In this document: piece after piece, positions 53,408-62,723 of the stretch
How positions within the stretch are numbered: position 1 is the first letter of the stretch
Layout: each line of letters starts with the position of its first letter
Assembly: GCF_000019785.1 (NCBI RefSeq)
Contig: NC_010524.1
Location: 2,840,001 to 2,904,000 of the forward strand
Direction: 5' to 3'
Origin: Leptothrix cholodnii SP-6
GTDB lineage: Bacteria > Pseudomonadota > Gammaproteobacteria > Burkholderiales > Burkholderiaceae_C
Length of the DNA stretch: 64,000 bases
Program-made: the position numbers and the translations under genes
Notes under the pieces: generated by a model
What the model was told of the DNA's origin: nothing
The model's database searches: none
What the model saw: the letters and a program-made list of their open reading frames with translations, nothing else

Positions 53408-53935
53408 TCAGGTCGACAGCGACTGCAGCCTGAAAGCGCGCTCGGCCGCCAGCTGCTCCTGCAGGCTGGACTTCTCGCGTTCGTGCTGACCGAGCACCTG
53501 CGCCAGCTCGGCCCGGTTGGCCGCCACCTGCTTGCGCAGCGCCTCGAGCTCCTCGCGGTGTTTCAGGCGCTCGGCCATCAGGCCGCGGCGCACGCCTTCG
53601 GCCTTGGCCAGATCGCTGTTGACGCGCATCAGCATGGCGCTCAGCTCCTTGATCTGGCGATCGCGCTCGGTGATGCGGGCCTGCATGCCTGCCGCGTCGG
53701 CGGCGGTGCTTTCGAGTGCCAGATTGGCCTCGTACTGGGCCATCTCGAGTGCCGCAAGGGCGGCATCGTGTTCGGCACTGACGGTGTAGAGCTGCTCGGT
53801 GTGCTTGAACTCCACGTCACGCAGCGACGCCTCGCTGCGCACCGACCAGAAGCGCCGCGCCAGCGACACGCCGATCAGCACGCCCAACACCGCGGCCAGC
53901 ATCAGATAGAGCCAAAGTTGCGCGAGCAGGAACAT
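53408..53935 (-). CDS. Membrane-anchored coiled-coil protein
   Basis: The 175-residue protein has one N-terminal membrane helix (LWLYLMLAAVLGVLIGVSLA, about residues 7-26). A nearly continuous coiled coil follows (about 40-170), rich in Ala, Glu, Gln and Arg (ITERDRQIKELSAML, RKQVAANRAELAQVLGQHE). No catalytic domain is visible. It lies between the OmpA-like protein and parC on the same strand (58 and 73 bases away), so it may act with the OmpA-like protein in the envelope. Confidence 0.72.
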   Translation of the reverse strand: MFLLAQLWLYLMLAAVLGVLIGVSLARRFWSVRSEASLRDVEFKHTEQLYTVSAEHDAALAALEMAQYEANLALESTAADAAGMQARITERDRQIKELSAMLMRVNSDLAKAEGVRRGLMAERLKHREELEALRKQVAANRAELAQVLGQHEREKSSLQEQLAAERAFRLQSLST

Positions 53936-53993
53936 GGAAATCTCCGAATGGATAGTTTGAAATGACGAGGCGAGGCCGCCGACGACTGGCGCC

Positions 53994-54809
53994 TCAGCCC
54001 TTCTTCAAGGCCGCAAGGTGGAACTCGATGCGCCGGTTCTTGACCGAGGCCTGCGCATCGCTGGAGGCGGCAATCGGGCGCGATGCGCCGCGCCCCACCG
54101 ACTCGATCTGATCCAGCGGGACGCCTTCGAGAATCATCGCCGCCGCCACGGCTGCAGCGCGTCGCCTGGACAGGCGCTCGTTCTGGACCGGGTCGCCGCT
54201 GGTGTCGGCATGCCCTTCGATGATCACGCGCCAGCGGCTGCAGCGTTGCGCCAGGGCGGCGATCTGGTGCACCACCGGCATCGCTGCCTGTTCAAGCTGG
54301 GCCGAACCGGGCTTGAAACGGATGGCGCGGGCCGCCTGGACGGCCCCGAACGCCTTCTCGCAGGCCGCCAGGTCCGGGCCACGCGCCGAGGACTTGCCGG
54401 CGCCCGGCGGGGCCAGGTTGGCCAGCAGGTCGTCCAGCGGTTCCGGCGGTGGCGCCGGCGGGCGCTTGGGCAACTCCTCATTGAGCTGCGCCTGATTCTC
54501 CAGGTGCAGAAAAACGCCCGGCACGCCCATCAGAGGTCGCAACAGGCGGTTCGCCTCACCCGTGAGCGCAGCCCGGCTGCGCTCGTCGGGGGCCTGGCCC
54601 TGCAGCCGTCCGACGGTGTCGTCGATGCGCAGGCGCGCCCATGCGAACCCGCCCTCGGCCAGCATCGAATCGGCCCGCGCCTCGGCGCGCTGGCGCAGGA
54701 CATCAGGCCGAGCGTCGCCATGCGAAAACACCGCCCACCCGAGCAACAGGACGCCGAACGCGCACAGCCACGCGTCCCAGGCTCCTCGTCGACCGCCCAT
54801 GAGGGTCAT
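53994..54809 (-). CDS. OmpA-family peptidoglycan-binding protein
   Basis: The 271-residue protein has an N-terminal membrane anchor or uncleaved signal (about residues 11-28), a BON-like segment (about 55-105), a Pro-rich stretch and a C-terminal OmpA domain (about 150-270). The OmpA domain shows VIIEGHADTSGDPVQNERLSRRRA and IESVGRGASRPI, with the Asp and Arg used to bind diaminopimelate. It probably tethers an inner-membrane complex to the wall. Confidence 0.82.
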   Translation of the reverse strand: MTLMGGRRGAWDAWLCAFGVLLLGWAVFSHGDARPDVLRQRAEARADSMLAEGGFAWARLRIDDTVGRLQGQAPDERSRAALTGEANRLLRPLMGVPGVFLHLENQAQLNEELPKRPPAPPPEPLDDLLANLAPPGAGKSSARGPDLAACEKAFGAVQAARAIRFKPGSAQLEQAAMPVVHQIAALAQRCSRWRVIIEGHADTSGDPVQNERLSRRRAAAVAAAMILEGVPLDQIESVGRGASRPIAASSDAQASVKNRRIEFHLAALKKG

Positions 54810-55185
54810 TGTTCTCTCCCGTCAAAACGCCAGCGCGGATGGCTTACCAGCAAAAGAACGGCTTCGCTGCCGCCCAAAGAAACAAAATGTACACAATTCC
54901 ACAAATCGATTCGCCTGCCCCGCCCTGAACACGGAATCAGGAGGCTTGACAACCGCTTCTTGCATCGAAACGAGCGCTTCCGGCCCTGCAGCCGGATCAG
55001 GTCAGGCTGGCGCCGGACCGTGAAATCGAGACAAATTCCACAGCTCGAAATGCACAGTCGCCATCATCTGTGTCGCGACCACGACGCCGCCATCCCCGAA
55101 CCCAGGGATGTCCGAGAACTGCGTCACCACCGGATGCGGGTGATCGAACCGGGTGGCGGCGTGCTGGCCGCCAGCAGGGGGCGAC
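54810..55185. other. Intergenic region between parE and the OmpA-like gene
   Basis: These 376 bases have no credible gene. The left part (54810-54960) is AT-richer and probably carries the promoter of the OmpA-like gene. The right part is GC-rich, with a 70-codon minus-strand frame overlapping the parE end that has no family features. No strong hairpin or repeat was seen. Confidence 0.5.
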
Positions 55186-57162
55186 TCAGACGTCGACCAC
55201 CACCGAATCGCCATGCAGCTCCATCAGCTCGCGGCGCGATGCCGCTTCGCCCTTGCCCATCAGCTTGGTCAGTGAATCCACCGTGGCGGCGAAGTCGAGC
55301 CGGCCGTATTCGACCCGCAGCAGGCGGCGGGTGTCGGGGTTGAGCGTGGTTTCCCAGAGCTGCTCGGCGCTCATCTCGCCCAGGCCCTTGAAGCGGCTGA
55401 TGCTCCAGCTGCCTTCGCGCGCGCCTTCCTTGCGCAGCTTGTCGAGGATGGCCTGCAGCTCGCCGTCGTCGAGCGCGTACATCTTGGCCGCCGGCTTCTT
55501 GCCGCGCGCCGGCGCGTCGACCCGGAACAGCGGCGGCTTGGCGATGTAGATGTTGCCGTTCTCGATCAGCTTGGGGAAATGCCGGAAGAACAGCGTCAGC
55601 AGCAGCACCTGGATGTGCGAGCCGTCGACGTCGGCGTCGCTCAGGATGCAGATCTTGCCGTAGCGCAGGCCCGACAGATCCGGGCTGTCGTTGGCGCCGT
55701 GGGGGTCGACGCCCACCGCCACCGCGATGTCGTGGATCTCGTTGTTGGCGAACAGCCGGTCACGCTCGACCTCCCAGGCGTTGAGCACCTTGCCACGCAG
55801 CGGCAGGATCGCCTGGGTCTCCTTGTTGCGGCCCATCTTGGCGCTGCCGCCGGCCGAATCGCCCTCGACCAGGAACACCTCGTTGAGGCTCAGGTCGCGG
55901 CTCTCGCAGTCGGTCAGCTTGCCGGGCAGCACGGCCACGCCCGAGCCCTTCTTCTTCTCGACCTTCTGCCCGGCCTTCTGGCGCGCCTGGGCCTGGCGGA
56001 TCACCAGTTCGGCGAGCTTCTTGCCGTGTTCGACGTGCTGGTTGAGCCACAGCTCCAGCGCCGGGCGCACGAAGGCGGTCACCAGGCGCAGTGCGTCGCG
56101 GCTGTTGAGCCGCTCCTTGGTCTGGCCCTGGAACTGCGGATCGAGCACCTTGGCCGACAGCACGAAGCTGGCGCGGCCGAAGACGTCGTCGGGCATCAGC
56201 TTGACACCCTTGGGGCACAGCGCGTGCAGCTCGACGAAACCTTTCACGGCCTGGAACAGACCGTCCTTCAGGCCCGCCTCGTGGGTGCCGCCGGCCACCG
56301 TCGGGATCAGGTTGACGTAGCTCTCGCGCAGGTTGACGCCCTCTTCGATGAAGGCCACGCACCAGGCGGCGCCCTCGCCTTCGGCGAAGTTCTCGGTCTC
56401 GCCGGCGCTGGCGTACTGCTCGCCTTCGAACAGCGGGATCAGCGGCTCGGCGTTGAGGTTCTGCATCAGGTAGTCGCGCAGGCCGCCCTTGTAGAGCCAG
56501 GTCTGGACATCACCGGTCTTCTCGTTGCGCAGCGTCACCGTCACGCCGGGCATCAGCACCGCCTTGCTGCGCAGCAGGTGCATCAGCTCGCCGCGGGGCA
56601 GTTCGGCACTCTCGAAATACTTCGGATCCGGCCAGACCCGCACCGACGTGCCCTGGCGGCGATCGCCCGAGGCGATCGGCCGCACCACCAGCGGCTCGAT
56701 CACGTCGCCGCCGGCAAACGCCAGCGTCGCGACCTTCTTGTCGCGACTGACCTGCACCTGCAGCCGCGTCGCCAGCGCATTGGTCACGCTCACGCCCACG
56801 CCGTGCAGGCCGCCCGAGAAGCTGTAGGCGCCCCCCGACCCCTTGTCGAACTTGCCACCCGCGTGCAGCCGCGTGAAGACGATCTCGACCACCGGCACCT
56901 GCTCCTCGGGATGCAGGCCGAAGGGGATGCCGCGGCCGTCGTCCTCGACGCTGACCGAGCCGTCGGCGTGCAGCGTGACGGCGATGCTCTTGCCGTAACC
57001 GGCCAGCGCCTCGTCGGCGGCGTTGTCGATCGCTTCCTGCACGATGTGCAGCGGCGTGTCGGTGCGGGTGTACATGCCCGGGCGCTGCTTGACGGGCTCG
57101 AGGCCCTTGAGCACCCGGATGGAGGCTTCGGCGTAGGCGTTGTTGGGTTTGGGGGTCGACAT
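55186..57162 (-). CDS. parE: DNA topoisomerase IV subunit B
   Basis: The 658-residue protein has the GHKL ATPase domain (EAIDNAADEALAGYG, VEDDGRGIPFG, GGLHGVGVSVTNAL), the transducer domain and the TOPRIM domain (FLVEGDSAGGSA, ILSDADVDGSHI), ending in RFKGLGEM and NPDTRRLL. Length suits ParE (about 630-660), not GyrB (about 800). ATG 57162 begins MSTPKPNNAYAEASIRVLKG as in the family. Upstream frame is spurious. It is separated from parC by two envelope genes on the same strand. Confidence 0.94.
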   Translation of the reverse strand: MSTPKPNNAYAEASIRVLKGLEPVKQRPGMYTRTDTPLHIVQEAIDNAADEALAGYGKSIAVTLHADGSVSVEDDGRGIPFGLHPEEQVPVVEIVFTRLHAGGKFDKGSGGAYSFSGGLHGVGVSVTNALATRLQVQVSRDKKVATLAFAGGDVIEPLVVRPIASGDRRQGTSVRVWPDPKYFESAELPRGELMHLLRSKAVLMPGVTVTLRNEKTGDVQTWLYKGGLRDYLMQNLNAEPLIPLFEGEQYASAGETENFAEGEGAAWCVAFIEEGVNLRESYVNLIPTVAGGTHEAGLKDGLFQAVKGFVELHALCPKGVKLMPDDVFGRASFVLSAKVLDPQFQGQTKERLNSRDALRLVTAFVRPALELWLNQHVEHGKKLAELVIRQAQARQKAGQKVEKKKGSGVAVLPGKLTDCESRDLSLNEVFLVEGDSAGGSAKMGRNKETQAILPLRGKVLNAWEVERDRLFANNEIHDIAVAVGVDPHGANDSPDLSGLRYGKICILSDADVDGSHIQVLLLTLFFRHFPKLIENGNIYIAKPPLFRVDAPARGKKPAAKMYALDDGELQAILDKLRKEGAREGSWSISRFKGLGEMSAEQLWETTLNPDTRRLLRVEYGRLDFAATVDSLTKLMGKGEAASRRELMELHGDSVVVDV

Positions 57163-57351
57163 GGCGGCGGATTCTAGGCAGCTGCGCCGCCGGCCCGCGC
57201 CGTCGAAGGCAAGCCCGGGGTGTCGCGCCCGAACCGCGCCCCGAGGCCGGGTGTCACCAGAGGTCACAACTGGGCGCCGACTGCGCACCGAGGGTTTGCC
57301 CGGGCGGTGCTAGCCTCGGCGCCATTCAAATTCCTGCCTGAAGGACGACCG

Positions 57352-58074
57352 ATGAAGCTGCTTTCCCTGCGCTGCGCCGCCGCGCTCACCGTGCTGGCCG
57401 CCACCTCCGCCCACGCCGCCGACATCACCAACGTCGGCGCACTCAACCAGACCCAGTTCCGCGCGCTGAGCGAAGACCTGGGCGCCGCGGTGTCCTATAA
57501 GCCGCTGGTGCCGGCCGAAACCCTCGGCCTGATCGGCTTCGACATCGGCCTGGCCGTCACCGGCACCTCGCTCGAGCACCGCGACGTGCTGTCGCTGGCC
57601 GCCGGCGGCTCGACCGTGCCCAAGACCCTGCCGCTGGTCTCGGCGCGTGCGGTCAAGGGCCTGCCGTTCAACTTCGACATCGGCGTGGCCCTCGGCGCCG
57701 TGCCCGACAGCAATGTGCGCACCACCGGCGGCGAACTGCGCTGGGCCTTCGTCGACGGCGGCATGCTGATGCCGGCGATCGCCGTGCGTGGCGCGATCAG
57801 CCGGCTGTCGGGCGTCGACCAGCTCAAGGTCAGCACCAGCAGCATCGACGTGTCGATCTCGAAGGGTTTCCTGATGTTCACGCCCTACGCCGGCGTCGGC
57901 ACGGTCAACATCAAGACCGACGCGCCCGGCACCGGACTGGCCAAGGAAAGCTTCAGCAAGAGCAAGGTGTTCGCGGGCATCAACATCAACCTCGGCCTGC
58001 TCAACCTGGCCGCCGAAACCGACAAGACCGGCGACAACACCAGCTACGGCCTGAAGGCCGGTTTCCGGTTCTGA
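57352..58074 (+). CDS. Outer-membrane beta-barrel-like protein
   Basis: The 240-residue protein has a signal peptide (MKLLSLRCAAALTVLAATSAHA) and alternating beta strands throughout (IGFDIGLAVTGTSLE, FNFDIGVALGAVPDS, FTPYAGVGTVNIKT). It ends in a C-terminal aromatic, YGLKAGFRF, as barrel proteins do. An AAGGACGA ribosome site precedes the ATG. It resembles small uncharacterised outer-membrane proteins. No ligand can be inferred. Confidence 0.8.
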   Translation: MKLLSLRCAAALTVLAATSAHAADITNVGALNQTQFRALSEDLGAAVSYKPLVPAETLGLIGFDIGLAVTGTSLEHRDVLSLAAGGSTVPKTLPLVSARAVKGLPFNFDIGVALGAVPDSNVRTTGGELRWAFVDGGMLMPAIAVRGAISRLSGVDQLKVSTSSIDVSISKGFLMFTPYAGVGTVNIKTDAPGTGLAKESFSKSKVFAGININLGLLNLAAETDKTGDNTSYGLKAGFRF

Positions 58075-58157
58075 ACGGCGCCTGATGCCTGCGGCTGCCG
58101 TCGCGGGCCGAAGCCCCGAGGCTGCGCCGCGACGTCGCCATTGGCTACAGTCGCGGG

Positions 58158-59402
58158 ATGACCGAGCCCCATCCCGCCCACACGCCCGCGCGGCTGTCGA
58201 TGAACCAGGTGCTGCTGTGCGGCGCGCTGATCGTCACGCTGTCGATGGGCATCCGCCACGGCTTCGGCCTGTGGCTCGACCCGATCACCAGCGAACGCGG
58301 CTGGAGCCGCGAGACCTTCGCCTTCGCGATCGCGATCCAGAACCTGGCCTGGGGCATCGCCGGGCCGGTGACCGGCATGCTGGCCGACCGCTTCGGCGCC
58401 TTGCGCGTGCTGCTGGTGGGCAGCGTGGCCTACGCCCTCGGGCTGGTGCTGATGGCGCTGTCGACCTCCGGCCTGGCGTTTACCGGCAGCGCCGGCCTGC
58501 TGATCGGCATGGCCCAGTCGGGCACCACCTACGCGGTGATCTACGGCGTGATCGGGCGCAATGTCGACCCGTCCAAGCGCTCGTGGGCGATGGGCGTGGC
58601 GGCGGCGGCCGGCTCGTTCGGCCAGTTCCTGATGGTGCCGGTGGAGAGCTGGCTGATCAACCACCTCGGCTGGCAGAACGCGCTGTTCCTGCTGGGCTGC
58701 GCGGCGCTGGCGATCATGCCGCTGGCCTTCGGCCTGCGCGAGCCCAAGCTCGGACACGGCGCCCATCGCGGCCATCAGCAGAGCATCGCCAGCGCGGTGC
58801 GCGAGGCCTTCGGCTACCGCAGCTTCCAGCTGCTGATGGCGGGTTACTTCGTCTGCGGCTTCCAGGTCGTGTTCATCGGCGTGCACATGCCGAGCTACCT
58901 GAAGGACCACGGCATGGCGCCGCAGGTGGCCACCGGCGCGCTGGCGCTGATCGGCCTGTTCAACGTGCTGGGCACCTACGCGGCCGGCGTGCTCGGCCAG
59001 CGCCTGGCCAAGCGCCACATCCTGGCCGCCATCTACGCGCTGCGCTCGCTGGCGATCGTGGTCTTCCTGACGGTGCCGCTCACACCCGCCAGCGTCTACG
59101 TCTTCGCCTCGGTGATGGGGGTGCTGTGGCTGTCGACCATTCCGCCGACCAACGCCGTGGTGGCGCAGATCTTCGGCGTCCAGTACCTGTCGATGCTGGG
59201 CGGCTTCGTCTTCCTCAGCCACCAGATCGGCTCGTTCCTGGGCGTGTGGCTGGGCGGGCGTCTGTACGACAGCACCGGCAGCTACGACATCGTCTGGTGG
59301 ATCGCGGTGGCGCTGGGCATCTTTGCCGCGTTCATCAACCTGCCGGTGCGCGAGTCCGCGATCGCCCGGCCGGTCCACTCGCCCTCGACCTCCGCGGCCT
59401 GA
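58158..59402 (+). CDS. Major facilitator superfamily transporter
   Basis: The 414-residue protein has 12 predicted membrane helices in two halves. The loop between helices 2 and 3 has the MFS pattern GMLADRFGALRVLLVG. The long central loop (about residues 195-225) is typical. It is most like the monocarboxylate/oxalate-formate type of MFS importers, but the substrate cannot be assigned. It starts 83 bases after the barrel gene and is followed 9 bases later by a very small membrane-peptide gene. Confidence 0.85.
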   Translation: MTEPHPAHTPARLSMNQVLLCGALIVTLSMGIRHGFGLWLDPITSERGWSRETFAFAIAIQNLAWGIAGPVTGMLADRFGALRVLLVGSVAYALGLVLMALSTSGLAFTGSAGLLIGMAQSGTTYAVIYGVIGRNVDPSKRSWAMGVAAAAGSFGQFLMVPVESWLINHLGWQNALFLLGCAALAIMPLAFGLREPKLGHGAHRGHQQSIASAVREAFGYRSFQLLMAGYFVCGFQVVFIGVHMPSYLKDHGMAPQVATGALALIGLFNVLGTYAAGVLGQRLAKRHILAAIYALRSLAIVVFLTVPLTPASVYVFASVMGVLWLSTIPPTNAVVAQIFGVQYLSMLGGFVFLSHQIGSFLGVWLGGRLYDSTGSYDIVWWIAVALGIFAAFINLPVRESAIARPVHSPSTSAA

Positions 59403-59411
59403 GGATCGGCG

Positions 59412-59543
59412 ATGCGATCGCCCCGACTGCAACGCACGCTCGCCTGGCTCGCCGTGGCGATCGCGCTGGCGCTGGTCACGCTGAGCTATTTCCAGCCCGC
59501 GCTGGTGGTCGATCTGGGCAACCGGATGTGGGCCTGTTTCTAG
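59412..59543 (+). CDS. 43-residue single-pass membrane peptide
   Basis: A short frame with sequence MRSPRLQRTLAWLAVAIALA then a continuing hydrophobic helix and the end DLGNRMWACF. One membrane helix (about residues 8-28) follows a basic start, which predicts N-in orientation. It sits 9 bases after the MFS gene and 15 bases before the methyltransferase gene. Similar very short proteins occur in related genomes as far as I recall, which supports a real gene. Function unknown. Confidence 0.55.
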   Translation: MRSPRLQRTLAWLAVAIALALVTLSYFQPALVVDLGNRMWACF

Positions 59544-59558
59544 GCCGTTGAACTGCAG

Positions 59559-60146
59559 ATGATCCCGATCTCACCTTCCGCGCCCGGTGCGCACGGATCG
59601 AGCACGCCGCCCTCGGACTGGGTGGTGCGCTTCAGCGCCGACCTCGCACCCGGCGCCCGCGTGCTCGATCTGGCCTGCGGCGGCGGGCGGCACGTGCGCA
59701 TGCTGGCCGCACGGGGCCACCATGTCACCGCGGTCGACCGCGACGCCCAGGCGCTCGCCGGCCTGTCCGGCATCGCTGCGGTCACGGTGGTGGCCGACAT
59801 CGAGGCCAGCCCCTGGCCGCTGCCCGATCAGCGCTTCGACCTGGTCGTGGTGACCAACTACCTCTGGCGCCCCTTGCTGGCGCAGATCGTCGCCAGCGTC
59901 GACGCGGGCGGCTGGCTGGTCTACGAAACCTTCGCGATCGGCCATCAGCGCTACGGTCGACCGAGCAACCCCGACTTCCTGCTGCGTCCCGGCGAACTGC
60001 TCGACGCCGTGCACGGTCAATTGCGTGTGGCCGCCTACGAAGAAGGCCTGCTCGACGGCCCGCCGCGCTGGGTGCAGCGCATCGCCGCACGGCGCGAACC
60101 CGACATGCCATTGCACAGCCACAGCCCGGCGCGCACGCCGGTGTGA
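59559..60146 (+). CDS. SAM-dependent methyltransferase
   Basis: The 195-residue class I methyltransferase has motif I VLDLACGGGRHVRMLAARGH (SAM binding), the acidic end of strand 2 (VTAVDRD) and the motif RFDLVVVTNYLWRPLL. The C-terminal part is short, as in TehB-like and small-molecule enzymes. The substrate is unknown. It lies in a run with the MFS and peptide genes and precedes the dapA promoter. Confidence 0.85.
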   Translation: MIPISPSAPGAHGSSTPPSDWVVRFSADLAPGARVLDLACGGGRHVRMLAARGHHVTAVDRDAQALAGLSGIAAVTVVADIEASPWPLPDQRFDLVVVTNYLWRPLLAQIVASVDAGGWLVYETFAIGHQRYGRPSNPDFLLRPGELLDAVHGQLRVAAYEEGLLDGPPRWVQRIAARREPDMPLHSHSPARTPV

Positions 60147-60150
60147 GTGG

Positions 60151-60180
60151 TCAGACTGCTGAAACCCCGCCCGCTAGAAT
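60151..60180 (+). promoter_or_regulatory. Candidate dapA promoter
   Basis: TCAGAC (60151-60156) and TAGAAT (60175-60180) are separated by 18 bases, with the ATG 24 bases after the -10. The -10 lies in the loop of a perfect 6-bp inverted repeat (gcccgc, 60169-60174, and gcgggc, 60182-60187). An AAGGA ribosome site precedes the start. The -35 is weak. Confidence 0.45.
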
Positions 60181-60204
60181 CGCGGGCTTGCAAGGAACCC
60201 GCTC

Positions 60205-61086
60205 ATGAATCCGATTGTTGGCAGCATCGTCGCCCTGGTGACCCCGATGCTTGAGGACGGCAGCGTCGACTACCCGACCCTGCGACAGCTGATCGACTGG
60301 CACATCGCCGAAGGCACGGCGTGCATCGGCGTGGTCGGCACGACGGGGGAGTCCCCCACCGTCTCGGTCGAGGAACACTGCGAGATCATCCGCGTAGCCG
60401 TCGAGCAGACCGCCGGGCGCGTGCCCGTGATGGCCGGCGCCGGTGGCAACTCCACCCGCGAAGCCATCGAGCTGGCGCGCTTCGCCAAGAAGGTCGGCGC
60501 CGACTGCACGCTCAGCGTGGTGCCCTACTACAACAAGCCGTCGCAGGAAGGCATCTACCAGCACTTCCGCGCCATCGCCGAAGCGGTGGACATCCCGACG
60601 GTGCTCTACAACGTGCCCGGCCGCACGGTCGCCGACATGCTGCCCGAGACCACCCTGCGCCTGGCGCAGGTGCCCGGCGTCATCGGCATCAAGGAAGCCA
60701 CCGGCAACATCGAGCGCGCCTGCTGGCTGATCAAGCAGGCGCCGGCCGGTTTCTCGATCTACTCGGGCGACGACGGCACGGCCGTTGCGCTGATGCTGCT
60801 CGGCGGTCATGGCAACGTCAGCGTCACGGCCAACGTGGCGCCGCGGGCGATGGCCGACCTGTGCCGTGCCGCCGTGGCGGGCGACGCACGCACCGCGCGC
60901 GAGATCCATTTCAAGCTGCTGGGCCTGCACAAGCTGCTGTTCGCCGAGCCCAATCCGACGCCCGTGAAGTGGGCGATGCATCGCCTGGGCCTGTGCGCCG
61001 CGACCATGCGCCTGCCGATGGTGCCCATGAGCGCCCATCTCGAAGCCGGCCTTGAAGCCGCCATGCGTGAGGCCGGCCTTCTTTGA
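60205..61086 (+). CDS. dapA: 4-hydroxy-tetrahydrodipicolinate synthase
   Basis: The 293-residue TIM-barrel lyase condenses pyruvate with aspartate semialdehyde in lysine and diaminopimelate synthesis. Visible active-site parts are GTTGESPT (Thr pair), the Tyr in VLYNVPGRT, and the Schiff-base Lys in IGIKEATGN. Length is typical. It precedes bamC, as in E. coli and most beta- and gammaproteobacteria. Confidence 0.96.
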   Translation: MNPIVGSIVALVTPMLEDGSVDYPTLRQLIDWHIAEGTACIGVVGTTGESPTVSVEEHCEIIRVAVEQTAGRVPVMAGAGGNSTREAIELARFAKKVGADCTLSVVPYYNKPSQEGIYQHFRAIAEAVDIPTVLYNVPGRTVADMLPETTLRLAQVPGVIGIKEATGNIERACWLIKQAPAGFSIYSGDDGTAVALMLLGGHGNVSVTANVAPRAMADLCRAAVAGDARTAREIHFKLLGLHKLLFAEPNPTPVKWAMHRLGLCAATMRLPMVPMSAHLEAGLEAAMREAGLL

Positions 61087-61208
61087 TCGCAGAGCTGCCC
61101 GCCCTGCGCGGGCCTGCGACCCTGACTGCCCACCCTGCTCATGCGCCGCTGGGGCGCTGACTCACCCTGTTCCTGCAGGGCTTTCCGCCTGCTTACCGTG
61201 CTCCGACC

Positions 61209-62405
61209 ATGTCTGATTCCCTGACCCGCGCCCCGCAACGCCTGAGCGCCTCCCTGTGCATGACGGCGCTGGGCCTGTTGCTGGCGCAAGGCCTTGGCGG
61301 CTGCTCGGCGGTGTCGAACACGCTGGCACCCAACAAGGTCGACTACAAGGCCCAGGCACAGCCTGCCACCAAGCTCGACGTGCCGCCCGACCTGACCCAG
61401 CTGGCCAGCGATCCGCGCTACCAGCCGCCTACCGGCGCCAGCGTCAGCGCCAACGCGCTGCAAAGCGCGGGCTCGGCGGTCCTGCCGGGCTCGGCCGCGC
61501 CGCAGCCCGGCACCATCGCACCACGGGCAGCCGGCGGCACCCGCATCGAGCGCTCCGGCAACCAGCGCTGGCTCGTCACGTCGTCGACGCCGGAGCAGCT
61601 CTGGCCGGTGCTGCGCGAGTACTGGCAGGCCAACGGCTTCACGTTGCTGGTCGACAAGCCCGAACTGGGCGTGATGGAAACCGACTGGCTCGAGAACCGC
61701 GGCAAGCTGCCGCAGAACACCTTGAGCCGGGCGATCAGCAAGGTCTTCGAAGCCCTCACCGACAGCGACGAGCGCGACCGCTACCGCATGCTGGTCGAAC
61801 GCGGCGCGCAGGGCACCGAAGTCACCATCAGCCACCGCGGTGCGGTCCAGGTCGTCACGGGCGACCGCAACAACGAACAGGTTCGCTGGCAGACCCGGCC
61901 CACCGACCCCACCCTCGAAGCCGAAATGCTGGCTCGCCTGCTGGCGCACCTGGCACCGGCAGCAGATGCCACCGCGGCTGCGCCGGCACTGGCAGCGGCC
62001 GCACAGACCGTCGCCGCCGCGCCGGCCGCGCCGCCGCGGGCCCGCATCGATGCGTCGGCCGCGGTGCCGACGCTGCAGGTCGACGACGGATTCGATCGCG
62101 CCTGGCGCCGTGTCGGTGTGGCGCTCGATCGCAACGGCTTCACGGTCGAGGACCGCGACCGCAGCCAGGGCGTCTACTTCGTGCGCTACGTCGACCCCAA
62201 GCTCGCCGGCAAGGAAGACCCCAACTTCATCGCACGCCTGTTCGGCGCCAAGAAGGAAGACCTTTCGGGCAAGCGCTACCGCGTTCAAGTCGCCGCCGAA
62301 GGCAGTACGGCCAGCACCGTGTCGGTGCTCAACAGCGAAGGCATGGCCAGTGCCGACGAAAGCGCCCGCAACATCGCCCAACTGCTGCTTGTGGAGTTGC
62401 GCTGA
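61209..62405 (+). CDS. bamC: Outer-membrane assembly lipoprotein BamC
   Basis: The 398-residue lipoprotein (lipobox LGGC, Cys about 35) belongs to the BamC/NlpB family, a component of the Bam machine. An unstructured N-terminal stretch (VDYKAQAQPATKLDVPPDLTQ, which contacts BamD in E. coli) is followed by two helix-grip domains (about residues 120-240 and 285-395). These begin RWLVTSSTPEQLWPVLREYW and FDRAWRRVGVALDRNGFTVED. They are joined by an Ala-rich linker. Confidence 0.92.
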   Translation: MSDSLTRAPQRLSASLCMTALGLLLAQGLGGCSAVSNTLAPNKVDYKAQAQPATKLDVPPDLTQLASDPRYQPPTGASVSANALQSAGSAVLPGSAAPQPGTIAPRAAGGTRIERSGNQRWLVTSSTPEQLWPVLREYWQANGFTLLVDKPELGVMETDWLENRGKLPQNTLSRAISKVFEALTDSDERDRYRMLVERGAQGTEVTISHRGAVQVVTGDRNNEQVRWQTRPTDPTLEAEMLARLLAHLAPAADATAAAPALAAAAQTVAAAPAAPPRARIDASAAVPTLQVDDGFDRAWRRVGVALDRNGFTVEDRDRSQGVYFVRYVDPKLAGKEDPNFIARLFGAKKEDLSGKRYRVQVAAEGSTASTVSVLNSEGMASADESARNIAQLLLVELR

Positions 62406-62433
62406 CGCATCAAGGGCATCGACCGGCCCTGCA

Positions 62434-62466
62434 GCCGACCCGCGCTCCGCGCCGGTCGGCTTTTTT
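62434..62466 (+). terminator. Rho-independent terminator after bamC
   Basis: A stem gccgacc (62434-62440) with ggtcggc (62454-62460), with an inner cgcg/cgcg pairing, is followed by six T (62461-62466). Confidence 0.85.
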
Positions 62467-62485
62467 CTGCTCGTCGCAGACAGCC

Positions 62486-62513
62486 AAAAAAAAGCCGCCC
62501 GGAGGCGGCTTTT
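62486..62513 (-). terminator. Terminator of the small lipoprotein gene
   Basis: A 9-bp stem aaagccgcc (62491-62499) with ggcggcttt (62504-62512) and loop cgga. On the minus strand it is followed by a run of eight T (A run 62486-62493). It may also act weakly on the plus strand. Confidence 0.82.
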
Positions 62514-62531
62514 CGAATCGAAGCGGTGTGC

Positions 62532-62723
62532 TCAGTTCGAAGCAGCGGAAGCAGCAGCTTCGACAGGAGCGGACGCTTCCATCGCAGGAGCCGAAGCCTC
62601 AACGGCAGGAGCCGAAGCTTCCACGGCAGCGGGAGCAGCAGCAGGAGCGGCTTCTTCCTTCTTGCCACAGGCGGCGAGGGCAGCGGCGGCGATCAGGGCG
62701 GCCATCAGGAGCGACTTGTTCAT
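62532..62723 (-). CDS. Small Ala/Pro/Glu-rich lipoprotein
   Basis: The 63-residue protein has a lipoprotein signal (AALAAC, Cys 19) followed by a short lysine/glutamate stretch and repeats of the form EASAPA. An AAGGAA ribosome site and a dedicated terminator support a real gene. Proteins of this kind are common in Burkholderiales and their role is unknown. Confidence 0.8.
   Translation of the reverse strand: MNKSLLMAALIAAAALAACGKKEEAAPAAAPAAVEASAPAVEASAPAMEASAPVEAAASAASN

Noticed and set aside
55002..55214. 70-codon minus-strand frame at the parE end
   Set aside because: It overlaps the parE C terminus and shows no signal, domain or ribosome site.
62488..62513. Possible attenuator for a plus-strand gene
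   Set aside because: No plus-strand gene follows. The hairpin fits as the terminator of the minus-strand lipoprotein.
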